NCBI RefSeq assembly: GCF_003122205.1
Contig: NZ_QEYE01000023.1
Span: 1 to 55,205 of the forward strand
Source: Maritimibacter sp. 55A14
GTDB lineage: Bacteria > Pseudomonadota > Alphaproteobacteria > Rhodobacterales > Rhodobacteraceae
DNA length: 55,205 nucleotides
Direction: 5' to 3'
Made by a program: the position numbers and the translations under genes. Under the pieces are notes generated by a model. It was not told the DNA's origin and searched no databases. It saw only the letters and a program-made list of their open reading frames with translations. Below are positions 42,786-50,799 of the stretch, one piece after another (position 1 is the first letter of the stretch; each line of letters starts with the position of its first letter).

Positions 42786-44693
42786 TCAGGGCCCCTCGTC
42801 GCCCCGATCCTCACGGTCGGGCATGCGCAACACGCCACGATCCATCATGTCGATTGCCCGGCTGAACGCCTCGTTGCCCTGCCAGGCGGCGGTGGCCTGC
42901 GCGGTACCGCCGCCGGCCACGAGCCGCACCGCAGCGGGCTGCGCACGCGGCGCCTCCGGCGTGCCCTTGGGCAGCATTTCTGCTACGTCCGAGATATCGA
43001 GCCGCCGCTCGACCGCGAGCACCTCCTCGATCGCGCGCCCGTAGGCACGCCGCGCCTTGGCATGCGTCCGCGCGGCCTCCATGTCGTCGAAACGCCCGGC
43101 CTCAAGCAGCTCGGCCTCGCAGATGAACCGCCCGTCCACGGCATAGGCCGCGACACCGTCATGAAGCGCCTGCGGATCGAAGCGCAGGATCAGCCGGCGC
43201 CCGGCATGCTCCACGAGCTGCGGCGCCCAGTACCGGTTCCCGGCCAGGCGGACCTCGCCATTCTCGCGATGCGCGCTCACCAGGTCGGAGGCCAGCGCGA
43301 AGAGCCGGAGCTGGCTCTCGGAGGCGCGCGCGATGATCGCGTCCTTCGCGGCCTGCGCGTAGGTCTCGGCGAAGGACCGTCCGGCACAGTTGGCGGCGCG
43401 CCGGCCGGGTCGCGCGTTGTGCCGGGTGATCTCCGCGGCCACCAGCGCCTCGAACTCGGCAAAAGGGATTGCGCGGCTGCCGTAATTCTCGGGCTTGGCC
43501 ATCGGGCTGTTGCCCGTGTAGGCGCCGGCGCAGGCGGGATGCTTGGCGATCGTCTCGCAAAGATCGCGGAAGGCGCGCTCGATCGGTTTGGCCTGGCCGT
43601 GATAGGGCGTGGTCCAGTGGACGCGCACGCCGACATCGGTCAGGAGCCCCTCGGGCTCGCCGGGCTTCACCTTGAAGCGGAAGCGGTTGACCTGCCCGCC
43701 GGTCATCCACTTCGAGGCAAACGCGCGCCCGTTGTCGAGCCAGGCTTCCTCAGGGATGCCGTGGGTCTTCATCATGTCCAGGAAAGCCAGGCGCACGAGC
43801 GGCCAGCATTCCGACTGTCCCAGGCGCCAGCCCACGATCATGCCGGAATAGAGGTCCTGGATCGCGACCATCACCGGGCGGAAAGGCTTCTCGCGGCCCG
43901 GTTCGCGCACGAAGACGTCGAATGTGTGCCCGTCGGCGTTGATGGCCTGCAGCGGCGCGAAATGCGACCGGTCGCGGGTCTGATGGGGGTAGATGCGCGC
44001 CGCCGTCTCGCGGCCCGACCGCGCCAGCTTGCGGGCGGCACGCGGGATCTCGCGCTCTATCCGGCGCCTGAGCGTCCGCTCGGCCGGGATCGGCGCCCAG
44101 CCGTGTTCGGCCGCGGCCTCGCAAAGCCGCGCAAAGCAGGCCGTGAAGGCCGGTTGCTCGGGCCGCAGATAATCGGCCACCAGGAAATCCCAGGCGCGCG
44201 AATCGCAGGCCGCCACCGCACTGCGGCCCGCCCGGCGCGGGGCCAGCACCGCCAGCCAGTCCGGCCGTGGCACGCCGCGCACCAGGGCACGCCAATTGCG
44301 CAGCGTGGAGGGCGACTTGCCCACGATCCGCGAGACCCGCTCGATCGCCACCGCCTGGGTGGAGGTCCGCTCCAGGGCCACGATCTGCTCAACCGCGCCG
44401 AGGCGTTCGCGCGCCTCCGCCTGAGCCCGCTTCGAGAGCCGCTCGAACCCCGCCCAAACGGGGTTCGCGGCCGTCTTGTCGGTGGCCTCCTCCGCGGATT
44501 TGACGGCCAACGCGGCCCGCACGTCGCCGGGCAGCAGGCTGACATGGTAGTGAACGCCGCCGGCCTCGACGCGGTAGCGGCCGGGGTCGGCCCGCCACTT
44601 CTCGGCGGCGAGCTTGCGCAGGCCCCGATCCGAACCCGGCAGGGACGGATGCCCGAGATCGAGCAGTTCGGCCAGGCTCAACCACTCACTCAT
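42786..44693 (-). CDS. MuA-type DDE transposase
   Basis: 635 residues from ATG 44693, with GAGGCGGG upstream; GTG 44699 is an alternative. An N-terminal winged helix (WLSLAELLDLGHPSLPGSDR) is followed by end-binding HTH regions. The catalytic core has D254 (INADGHTFDVF), D320 (WLDNGRAFASK) and E372 (AKPIERAFRDL). A C-terminal Mu-type beta-barrel and helical tail follow. It cuts and joins prophage ends; candidate binding sites lie at both ends. The stop is 95 bases before the ATPase start. Confidence 0.94.
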   Translation of the reverse strand: MSEWLSLAELLDLGHPSLPGSDRGLRKLAAEKWRADPGRYRVEAGGVHYHVSLLPGDVRAALAVKSAEEATDKTAANPVWAGFERLSKRAQAEARERLGAVEQIVALERTSTQAVAIERVSRIVGKSPSTLRNWRALVRGVPRPDWLAVLAPRRAGRSAVAACDSRAWDFLVADYLRPEQPAFTACFARLCEAAAEHGWAPIPAERTLRRRIEREIPRAARKLARSGRETAARIYPHQTRDRSHFAPLQAINADGHTFDVFVREPGREKPFRPVMVAIQDLYSGMIVGWRLGQSECWPLVRLAFLDMMKTHGIPEEAWLDNGRAFASKWMTGGQVNRFRFKVKPGEPEGLLTDVGVRVHWTTPYHGQAKPIERAFRDLCETIAKHPACAGAYTGNSPMAKPENYGSRAIPFAEFEALVAAEITRHNARPGRRAANCAGRSFAETYAQAAKDAIIARASESQLRLFALASDLVSAHRENGEVRLAGNRYWAPQLVEHAGRRLILRFDPQALHDGVAAYAVDGRFICEAELLEAGRFDDMEAARTHAKARRAYGRAIEEVLAVERRLDISDVAEMLPKGTPEAPRAQPAAVRLVAGGGTAQATAAWQGNEAFSRAIDMMDRGVLRMPDREDRGDEGP

Positions 44694-45504
44694 CGGCACC
44701 CGCCTCGGCGATGAACGCCGCCAGCTCGGCGCGATGGTCGCGCACGAATTCCCGGCGGTCCTTCTTGCTCAGACGGCCCCACGCCGCGGTGAGCCGCTCC
44801 AAAGCGGCCGATCCGTTCTGGTCGGGGACAACGCCGACATTCCGAAGCTCGTCCTTGGCCTTGGCGCCGCTGCGAATTCGTCGTGCCGCATCGCATTGCG
44901 CATCGCTGGAGGCCTTGCAGAACCTCTGCAGAACGGCCTGATTGTCGGCCTCCGGCGTGCCCGACAGTGCGCGCCGAAGCTCGGGATGCAGTTTCTGCGC
45001 GATCTCCTGCGCCGCCTCGATCGAGCGCTTGGAGAGCCCCATTCGCGTGGCGACATGGTCCGAGAAACTGACGAGTCCGGCCTGATCGAGAAATTCCGCA
45101 ATGTTTGCGGAATTACGTCCGCGACCGACTTTGCCGTACTTCGCCTCCCAGGCTTCGCGGTACTTGGAGACGAACATCGCCCGGTCGAGCTTCGACAAGT
45201 CGTTGCGGAAAAGGTTCTCGCCGATCTCGATCAGCAGGCTCGACCAGCCGCCATTGACATGGACCACCATCGTCTCGACCTCTTCGAGGCCAAGCATCTG
45301 CACGGCGCGCAGCCGGTGCGCGCCGGCGAGCAGGGAATATGTCCCACCTTTCGCCCCAAACGGGCCGCGCACGGTTATGGGGTTGATCAGGCCATGTTTT
45401 TCGACATCGAGCGCGATTGCCTTGGCATGGTTTTCATCGACGCCGCGCAGCCGGTCGCCCGGCATCTCGACAAGATGCGTCGGTACCTTCCGGAAGTCAG
45501 CCAT
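44686..45504 (-). CDS. ParB-like N-terminal domain protein
   Basis: 272 residues. ParB/sulfiredoxin-type N-terminal domain: RLRGVDENHAKAIALDVEKH, GTYSLLAGAHRLRAVQMLGL (the GAHR motif), and NLFRNDLSKLDRAMFVSKYR. A helix-turn-helix follows (ATRMGLSKRSIEAAQEIAQK). It stands immediately before the transposase gene. Such genes recur in Mu-like phages of Rhodobacterales; they may bind phage DNA or regulate transposition. No partner ParA gene is seen. Confidence 0.85.
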   Translation of the reverse strand: MADFRKVPTHLVEMPGDRLRGVDENHAKAIALDVEKHGLINPITVRGPFGAKGGTYSLLAGAHRLRAVQMLGLEEVETMVVHVNGGWSSLLIEIGENLFRNDLSKLDRAMFVSKYREAWEAKYGKVGRGRNSANIAEFLDQAGLVSFSDHVATRMGLSKRSIEAAQEIAQKLHPELRRALSGTPEADNQAVLQRFCKASSDAQCDAARRIRSGAKAKDELRNVGVVPDQNGSAALERLTAAWGRLSKKDRREFVRDHRAELAAFIAEAGADE

Positions 45505-45742
45505 TAGGGACCTCCGGGCTCTTCGTCAGGCGGTAGCACCAGCGATGCGTGCCGTCCGGGCCCACGCGCTGCTCGCACTCGATCTCCGCGCCGTTCTCGC
45601 GCAACTCGGCGATCACCGAATTGACCGCGCAGATATGGGCGCGGCGGATCAGCGTGCGGGTGGATAGCCAGCCCTGCGCCTCCTGCAGCACATGCAGGGC
45701 GCGCTGCAGGCGGGGGCTGGTGGAAAGCGATGCGTGGTGCAT
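45497..45742 (-). CDS. Small winged-helix-like early protein
   Basis: 81 residues from ATG 45742. TSPRLQRALHVLQEAQGWLS, TRTLIRRAHICAVNSVIAEL and RENGAEIECEQRVGPDGTHR make a winged-helix pattern ending in a beta wing. Overlaps the ParB-like gene. Likely a DNA-binding regulator. Confidence 0.7.
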   Translation of the reverse strand: MHHASLSTSPRLQRALHVLQEAQGWLSTRTLIRRAHICAVNSVIAELRENGAEIECEQRVGPDGTHRWCYRLTKSPEVPNG

Positions 45743-45746
45743 GGGC

Positions 45747-46040
45747 TCACCACTCCGGCCAGGCCGCGGGGGCCATGATCTGCGCATCCAGACGGCCGGC
45801 GCGCGTCCGGCAGGGGTCGCACATGCGGTTATGGGCGCCCTCGCTCATGAACGTCGTGCCGCAGGTCATGCAGTCCCGCGCCCGCGACTTGGCGCGGCGG
45901 GTTGACTCGCGCTCGATCCGGAGCCGCGCGGCGTCGGCCAGGCTGAATTGGCTGTACTCGCCGGAGACCCTTGCGCCATCGGCCTTGCGGTAGACCGAAT
46001 AACGGTGGTGGCCGGCACGCTTCACGTCGAACGCGCTCAT
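45747..46040 (-). CDS. Small zinc-ribbon-like early protein
   Basis: 97 residues from ATG 46040, overlapping the previous stop. N-terminal strands (YSVYRKADGARVSGEYSQFS), helix rich in Arg, then two CxxC pairs, CMTCGTTF and MCDPCR, which would bind zinc. Possibly nucleic-acid binding. Confidence 0.7.
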   Translation of the reverse strand: MSAFDVKRAGHHRYSVYRKADGARVSGEYSQFSLADAARLRIERESTRRAKSRARDCMTCGTTFMSEGAHNRMCDPCRTRAGRLDAQIMAPAAWPEW

Positions 46041-46168
46041 TGCAGCACCCCCGCGACGACGGTCAGAAGCCAGAAAAAGACCATCAGGCAGGCCCCGCCG
46101 AGACAATCGCCCGCCAGGCTGTCCTCGACGCGGTCCACCCAGGCGCGAACGGCCCGAAGCGCCCTCAT
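46037..46168 (-). CDS. 43-residue membrane peptide in the early operon
   Basis: MRALRAVRAWVDRVEDSLAG, then a hydrophobic stretch (CLMVFFWLLTVVAGVLQ). ATG 46168 overlaps the previous stop and its TGA overlaps the next ATG, so it is tied into the operon on both sides. Could act at the membrane early in infection. Confidence 0.65.
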   Translation of the reverse strand: MRALRAVRAWVDRVEDSLAGDCLGGACLMVFFWLLTVVAGVLQ

Positions 46169-46305
46169 ATCGCCCACCGGATCGCGATGGCCGCGATCAC
46201 GCTCCAGAATGCCGCCGTCGCCATGACGATCGCGACCAGCATCCGCTGGCTGCCGTCGGCGCTCGTTTCTTCCGTGCCTGACTCACTGCTCGAAAGGTCC
46301 TTCAT
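46165..46305 (-). CDS. 46-residue membrane peptide in the early operon
   Basis: From ATG 46305 (AAGGAG upstream): a Ser/Glu-rich head (MKDLSSSESGTEETSADGSQ) and one transmembrane segment (MLVAIVMATAAFWSVIAAIA). ATGA overlaps on both sides. Single-span early proteins of phages often block superinfection or alter host membranes; the role here is unknown. Confidence 0.65.
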   Translation of the reverse strand: MKDLSSSESGTEETSADGSQRMLVAIVMATAAFWSVIAAIAIRWAI

Positions 46306-46553
46306 TGGAACTGCTCCTTCTTCTTGGATTTTCGGGGGCGGGGAATGTCGGACGGCCAGTCGAGATCCTCGGGCCAGTGATCCGAGAACCATTGCAGGAC
46401 CTTGTTGTAGGTTCGGATCGTGGTCCCGTGACCGTCCCGCAGCCGCTGAAAGAGGCGTGCGTTTCCGACAATCCAGTTGCTCACGGTCGCTTCGCTCCGG
46501 CGCACTGCCGGCGCATATTTCTGAACGAGCGATATGAGATCATGGGAGTGCAT
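46302..46553 (-). CDS. Cro/Ner-like early regulator
   Basis: 83 residues from ATG 46553 (MHSHDLISLVQKYAPAVRRS). The helix-turn-helix is SEATVSNWIVGNARLFQRLR. It is the first gene of the leftward early operon and divergent from the repressor, the position of ner in Mu and cro in lambda. The ATG lies inside the operator at 46548-46561, so binding would block its own expression. A longer frame from 46646 crosses the promoter region and is not preferred. Confidence 0.75.
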   Translation of the reverse strand: MHSHDLISLVQKYAPAVRRSEATVSNWIVGNARLFQRLRDGHGTTIRTYNKVLQWFSDHWPEDLDWPSDIPRPRKSKKKEQFQ

Positions 46554-46561
46554 AAATACAC
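46548..46561. promoter_or_regulatory. Phage operator, early-operon side
   Basis: GTGCATAAATACAC, a dyad of form GTGnATaaATnCAC. It overlaps the start codon of the Cro-like gene. A second copy (ATGCATAAATGCAC) at 46646-46659 overlaps the repressor start. Confidence 0.65.
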
Positions 46562-46599
46562 TATTCCACAACTCCACCTCCGCGACAATGCCTTTGTAC

Positions 46600-46637
46600 A
46601 CTTTCGAGGTAGGAATTTCCCCCTCTACCCCGAAAGT
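46600..46637. promoter_or_regulatory. 13-base inverted repeat in the divergent promoter region
   Basis: Arms at 46600-46612 (ACTTTCGAGGTAG) and 46625-46637 (CTACCCCGAAAGT) pair at 12 of 13 positions across a 12-base spacer. Between the two operators, so it lies in the switch region. Could be another regulator site or an RNA hairpin in the repressor leader. Confidence 0.55.
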
Positions 46638-46645
46638 CCGAATCA

Positions 46646-46659
46646 ATGCATAAATGCAC
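46646..46659. promoter_or_regulatory. Phage operator, repressor side
   Basis: ATGCATAAATGCAC contains TGCAT-AA-ATGCA, a perfect 5-base dyad, and shares 12 of 14 bases with the copy at 46548-46561. It overlaps the first possible ATG of the repressor. Confidence 0.65.
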
Positions 46660-47401
46660 TATGGAACTGGATGAGTTGCTCCGGATCATCGAGAACAGGC
46701 GGAGTGATCTTGGGCTTACTCAGGCCGAGGTCGCTGCGCGCGCTGGCCGTGCGAGCAGCACGGGCACAGCTCTCATCCAGAACATTCGCAGGGGCAAGGA
46801 TCCGACCTTCCGCAATGTGAATGCCATATGTGACGCGCTCGGCCTTGAGCTTCACATCGGGCCGGCGCGGCGATCAGCGGTGCAACAGGTCATGGACGAG
46901 CACGGCGAGCCGGCCGCGGTTCGTCGGATCGTCCAGACCGCACGTCTCGCCACGCCGCCGGCGCAGGCCGCGCGCGACGAAGACCACTTCGCCACGATCC
47001 CGCGCTTCGAGGCCGAGCTCGCCGCTGGCGCAGGCCGCGCAAATGGCGACGGCGTTGCGATGGAGCTCCTGGCCTTCCGACGCGATTGGCTCCGCCAGAT
47101 GGGCGTGACCGCCGACAAGGCCTGCCTTCTCAAGGTGCGTGGCGACAGCATGGCGCCCACGCTCCAGGACGGCGACCTGGTCCTCGTCGACCGCTCCCGC
47201 CGCGACGATATCCGCGATGACCGAATCTACGCCTTCACCGAGGATGGCGAGGCCCGCGTCAAGCGCCTCCTGCGCGCCGGCGGCGAGCTGCTCCTCCAGT
47301 CCGACAACGCGGCCTATCCGACCGAGCGCCGCAAGGGCCGCGACATGAACCGCCTGAATGTGCTGGGAGAAGTGGTCTGGTCCGGTCACGAGTTGAGGTA
47401 G
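46646..47401 (+). CDS. S24-type phage repressor (CI/LexA-like)
   Basis: 251 residues. N-terminal helix-turn-helix (RSDLGLTQAEVAARAGRASS ... IQNIRRGKDPTFRNVNAICD). The S24 peptidase half has Ser168 in VRGDSMAPTLQDGDLVLVD and Lys206 in EARVKRLLR, the self-cleavage dyad. The Ala-Gly within AELAAGAGR (about 127-128) is a likely cleavage site, so the prophage is probably SOS-inducible. Classical Mu c is not of this type; this resembles repressors of D3112/RcapMu-like phages. ATG 46661 (MELDELL) is an alternative start. No clear ribosome site precedes either. Confidence 0.9.
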   Translation: MHKCTMELDELLRIIENRRSDLGLTQAEVAARAGRASSTGTALIQNIRRGKDPTFRNVNAICDALGLELHIGPARRSAVQQVMDEHGEPAAVRRIVQTARLATPPAQAARDEDHFATIPRFEAELAAGAGRANGDGVAMELLAFRRDWLRQMGVTADKACLLKVRGDSMAPTLQDGDLVLVDRSRRDDIRDDRIYAFTEDGEARVKRLLRAGGELLLQSDNAAYPTERRKGRDMNRLNVLGEVVWSGHELR

Positions 47402-47487
47402 CCAGCCTGTGGTATGCCCTCTCAGCACACGCATTGAGGAATCAAGCAAAGGTTGAAAGGCTGCCCTAGTGTTCAGGGGAGGACGAA

Positions 47488-48360
47488 ATGGACAGTAAGA
47501 TCAAGGCGCGATTTTATCAGGTGGAGAACGTCAACGGGAATGACGATCCTCTTTACCACTGCTTAGAGCAACTTTGGGATCACCCCGATCGCGTCAGATA
47601 CCAAACGATTCACGGCGGCATCCGAGTTCGTTTGGAGCGCTATGAATCTAACCATGACGCGGCCAGACGGGGCTTTGTCGATGGCGAACTCGTTCGACAG
47701 CAGACGGAAAACATACCGCCCATCGCAGAGCAGGGGCAGCCACTTGAAGGAATGGACAGGCCTTTAGGACATCGGTGCGCGTTTCGATACCACCCTCGGA
47801 CCCGCGCACTCCTGTTGGAGAGCAGGCAGAACGGGGTAACGCCCATGCGCATGGATGGATTGGTCAAGACTGTGTTGCGACCGCACAAAGGCTTTTACCT
47901 TACTCCAGTCGTAACAGAGGACGCACTTGATCGGCTTCGGAATGGGACTCCAAGGCGGGTGACCTTCCGGGTCGCCAGCCCAGGGAATATGGACGCAGTT
48001 GAGGCGGATGAGCGCCAAATTGAAGAGAATCTTACTAGGATGGCAAACAACTTTGGCGGCTTGAGCGTGGAGGTATCTGTTGGCTTTCCGCGGGGGAACA
48101 ACGATAGGGCACTGGTCAGAGGATCGCTCAATAGAGCTATTCGTTGGGCCACCGGGAACCGTGACCACGTGGAAAAATTTGCAGTTAAAATCAGCGAGGA
48201 GGAATCACCAATTGACGTTTTTTCCGAGCAAATTAAGGTCGTTCAGGACTTGCCGGGGATACAGAATCTTGATGTCGATGCGAACTATGAGGCCCGCCGC
48301 GACCTTCTCAGGAGGGCGTTCGACGACTATCTACCTATCATAGAGAGGTTGTACGGATGA
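47488..48360 (+). CDS. Soluble accessory protein of unknown family, coupled to a membrane protein
   Basis: 290 residues, preceded by GGGAGGACGAA. No signal or membrane segment. It begins MDSKIKARFYQVENVNGNDD. A middle segment ALLLESRQNGVTPMRMDGLV is followed by DALDRLRNGTPRRVTFRVAS, and the C-terminus is helical (NYEARRDLLRRAFDDYLPII). From memory it recalls DUF6731-type proteins; this is a guess. The codon use and GC are clearly lower than in phage core genes, which marks it as acquired cargo. TGA overlaps the next ATG. Sits behind the repressor and could be expressed in the lysogen. Confidence 0.75.
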   Translation: MDSKIKARFYQVENVNGNDDPLYHCLEQLWDHPDRVRYQTIHGGIRVRLERYESNHDAARRGFVDGELVRQQTENIPPIAEQGQPLEGMDRPLGHRCAFRYHPRTRALLLESRQNGVTPMRMDGLVKTVLRPHKGFYLTPVVTEDALDRLRNGTPRRVTFRVASPGNMDAVEADERQIEENLTRMANNFGGLSVEVSVGFPRGNNDRALVRGSLNRAIRWATGNRDHVEKFAVKISEEESPIDVFSEQIKVVQDLPGIQNLDVDANYEARRDLLRRAFDDYLPIIERLYG

Positions 48361-48839
48361 CCGCCATAGCTTCCAGAAACATATCAGTTATCACAGGAAC
48401 GTTCCTGTCTCTCGCCCCTATTTTAAAGGCCTGCATCCTCGCAGCAGCCACGTCTTTCCTTGTGCTTTATCTGTCGGGAGATCAGATGTTCAATTCCAAC
48501 GCCATCTATGCGGGGGTATTTGATCTCGCGTCGATCTTTACCGGGTTCTTAGCTACCTTCTACGTATTCATTGTCACGAAGGGTAACCGATTCCTAGAGA
48601 AGATTGCCGCCACGAAAACATTCTCTATGGTGCTAAGGTTGCTGAAGTTCACCATCGTCTGGTCGGTTATCGTGGTTGGCTACTCATACGCAATGATGAT
48701 AGTCGATCCATCTGATTTTGCGGCCTTTTCGATTATGCATTTTGTTGTTTTCTTTTGGCTTTTCAATGTCTTCATGGTGGTGGTCAACTTTACCAGATGC
48801 ACCGTGCAGTTCATGACGATTGCAGAGACAGATAAGTGA
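48357..48839 (+). CDS. Four-helix membrane protein coupled to the preceding gene
   Basis: 160 residues with four likely spans: around LSLAPILKACILAAATSFLV, YAGVFDLASIFTGFLATFYV, LLKFTIVWSVIVVGYSYAMM and IMHFVVFFWLFNVFMVVVNF. Short loops; a basic stretch VTKGNRFLEKIAATK between spans 2 and 3. ATG overlaps the stop of the soluble partner. AT-rich relative to the phage. A soluble protein paired with a small tetra-span protein resembles in architecture some membrane-linked defence pairs such as Kiwa, but sequence relatedness is not claimed. Confidence 0.75.
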   Translation: MTAIASRNISVITGTFLSLAPILKACILAAATSFLVLYLSGDQMFNSNAIYAGVFDLASIFTGFLATFYVFIVTKGNRFLEKIAATKTFSMVLRLLKFTIVWSVIVVGYSYAMMIVDPSDFAAFSIMHFVVFFWLFNVFMVVVNFTRCTVQFMTIAETDK

Positions 48840-48894
48840 ACAACCTCAAGACGGCCCGCCAGAAGGGCAGAATTGATCACGTCTTCCAGCTTGT

Positions 48895-48914
48895 CTAGTG
48901 TTCGCCACCTGACA
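48895..48914. repeat. 20-bp terminal inverted repeat, left copy
   Basis: CTAGTGTTCGCCACCTGACA. Perfect inverse match to 50845-50864. Confidence 0.8.
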
Positions 48915-49221
48915 TAGGGTACCCGATGGAAGCAGGGTATCGGGCATTGGTCCAGCATCCTTGAGCGAAACAGTCAGCTGACGGCTAGGAGCCCTTACTT
49001 GCCGGCCGGATAGTCTGCGGATGATGCAGGTGCAGTGGGCGGTTGTCAGCCCAATCCTGCCGATCGTGCGCGCTTCAGCGTGAACAGCGGAGCATGGACA
49101 TAAGACGGTGCTTTGCGCCGGTTGCGTGATTGGGCGAACTTACCGTCAAGTCGCACACTACTTGGGGGAATGTCGGACGGATAAGAAAGCAGGCGTGTCA
49201 GAGGGATCGGGCAAGACATCG
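48915..49221. other. Leader of the inverted-repeat element, no convincing gene
   Basis: About 300 bases between the left repeat and the membrane protein start. Contains a short dyad near 48922-48943 (CCCGAT ... ATCGGG). An in-frame ATG at 49108 extends the downstream protein but gives a sequence with no membrane or domain character. Presumably promoter and leader. Confidence 0.5.
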
Positions 49222-50799
49222 ATGGATCTGAACATCACGGTCACGCTCGTCCTGGGTGTGGTCGGGTCGCTTGTTGCCTGGACGACCCAAGGGCCGCTGC
49301 CGGTGAAGCTGGGCTTATCGATCTTTGCAATCGGTGCAATCCTGATGCTGGCTGTGGCGCAGAACGAGCGGCAGCACGCGGCCCTTGTGGACTGGATCGA
49401 AGGGGATGGATACGGCAATGCCTATTGGCAGGTCGTCGCCCCGCGCCTGGCCCGCATCTGGACCCGTCTTTGCGACCCGGCGCCGTCGGGTACCGGGTTC
49501 TTGCGCACGCTTTGGGCGGCGCTGACCTGGCGACTGTATGACCTGGCGCTGCTCATCGCCGTCTTATACCCGATCTTGGCGTTGGTCCTGCCCTGGGCAG
49601 TGACCGGGAAGGAAACCGGGTTGGGCGCCGTGCCAGTGCTAAAGGCGATTCCGCGCTATAGCTTGTCGCATATCGCGACACTTGGCATAATTGCCATGTT
49701 TTTCGTCGCGATCGTTTATTGGCTTCGGCCAGAATATCGGCGCGCGAAGGGTGTGACCCGCACTGATATTCTGCTTTTTGCCGCTCTTGCTGTGACGTTT
49801 GGTTTGGCATGGTTGGAAATTGTGCCAGCCGCAGTCACAGCCGCAGTCACAGCCGCAGGCGGAGTCGCAATCACAGTCCTAGCCGCAGGCGCAACCGCAA
49901 TCGCAGTCACAGCCGCAATCACAGCCGCAGGCGCAGCCGCAGTCACAGTCGCAGGCGCAGCCGCAGTAACAGTCGCAGCCGCAACCGCAGTCATAGCCGC
50001 AGCCGAAGTCTCAGTCCCAAGCGCAGCTGCAGCCGCAGTCACGGTCTTAGTCACTGTCGCAGTCATAGCCGCACTCGGGTGGATGTATCTCCGCGGGTAT
50101 CCGGCACTGGCCCATCGCGCACTGACCTGTTTGCTCGTGGCGGTCCTGGCGATGGCAGCCTACACCCTGCCCTGGGCGGATGTGCCGCCGTTTAAGACCG
50201 CCGTTTTCCTGTTCTTCGGGGTCTTTCCTATTCTGAACGCACTGTTCGACCTGTTGTCCTACGCGGTGACTGTTGCGCTGGTGCGCCTTGGGCTGCGGAT
50301 GAAACGCTGGCCCGCGTTCCTTCTGGGCCTTTTGGACCTGTTTATCGCCGGCGCCCTGTTCTTCGCCCTTGGCGCGGCATTGGTCGTTACGACCGCCCTG
50401 CTCAATCGACTGTCTAGCGGGCAAATCGCCGATATCGGCGGCATTCTCGGACAAATCAGCCAGGGGTGGTCAACCACGATCGCATGGGCCTATTTTATGG
50501 TCTTCTCGACGCTGGTACCGACCCTGTTCCACCTTGTCCTGACCCTCATTAGCCTGGAGCGGATGGCTCTGCCATTTCTACGCCAGCCCTTCGCCAAACT
50601 GATCCGCCAAGCCCGGGACCCGGGGATTGCCTCGGTCCTTGCCCCCTGCGCAGCCGGGGTGGCGCTGCTCTTGCCGTTCACGGCGCTCTACTGCTTTTTC
50701 TGGTTGGTCTGGACCTATCTCGGGAATGTGCTGGCACTCTACGGTCGGACCTATCTGAACCATTTGCTGACCATCGCGCAGTGGATCGAAGCGATCTGA
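49222..50799 (+). CDS. Polytopic membrane protein with a hexanucleotide-encoded Ala/Val/Thr-rich core
   Basis: 525 residues from ATG 49222 (MDLNITVTLVLGVVGSLVAW); GTG 49195 or ATG 49108 are alternative starts. About ten or more membrane spans, e.g. LYDLALLIAVLYPILALVLP, LSHIATLGIIAMFFVAIVYW and VALLLPFTALYCFFWLVW. Residues about 204-285 are almost only Ala, Val, Thr, Ile and Gly, encoded by a degenerate 6-base repeat. The gene is the only one inside the inverted-repeat element. No transporter or enzyme motif is recognised. Function unknown. Confidence 0.7.
   Translation: MDLNITVTLVLGVVGSLVAWTTQGPLPVKLGLSIFAIGAILMLAVAQNERQHAALVDWIEGDGYGNAYWQVVAPRLARIWTRLCDPAPSGTGFLRTLWAALTWRLYDLALLIAVLYPILALVLPWAVTGKETGLGAVPVLKAIPRYSLSHIATLGIIAMFFVAIVYWLRPEYRRAKGVTRTDILLFAALAVTFGLAWLEIVPAAVTAAVTAAGGVAITVLAAGATAIAVTAAITAAGAAAVTVAGAAAVTVAAATAVIAAAEVSVPSAAAAAVTVLVTVAVIAALGWMYLRGYPALAHRALTCLLVAVLAMAAYTLPWADVPPFKTAVFLFFGVFPILNALFDLLSYAVTVALVRLGLRMKRWPAFLLGLLDLFIAGALFFALGAALVVTTALLNRLSSGQIADIGGILGQISQGWSTTIAWAYFMVFSTLVPTLFHLVLTLISLERMALPFLRQPFAKLIRQARDPGIASVLAPCAAGVALLLPFTALYCFFWLVWTYLGNVLALYGRTYLNHLLTIAQWIEAI
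49831..50076 (+). repeat. Degenerate hexanucleotide tandem repeat (about 41 units) inside a coding sequence
   Basis: Units of the type GCAGTC, ACAGCC, GCAGGC. Codons alternate almost strictly between ending in A and ending in C, unlike the surrounding gene, and encode alternating Ala/Thr and Val/Ala/Ile. It looks like replication-slippage expansion that keeps the frame and a hydrophobic helix. Confidence 0.85.

Noticed and set aside
42696-44714. 672-residue open frame opposite the transposase gene
   Set aside because: Antisense of the DDE transposase with intact catalytic residues; no domain in the shadow.
47466-47474. CTAGTGTTC also present before the 47488 gene, like the ends of the nested element
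   Set aside because: Only nine bases match and the following sequence differs, so a third element end is not supported.
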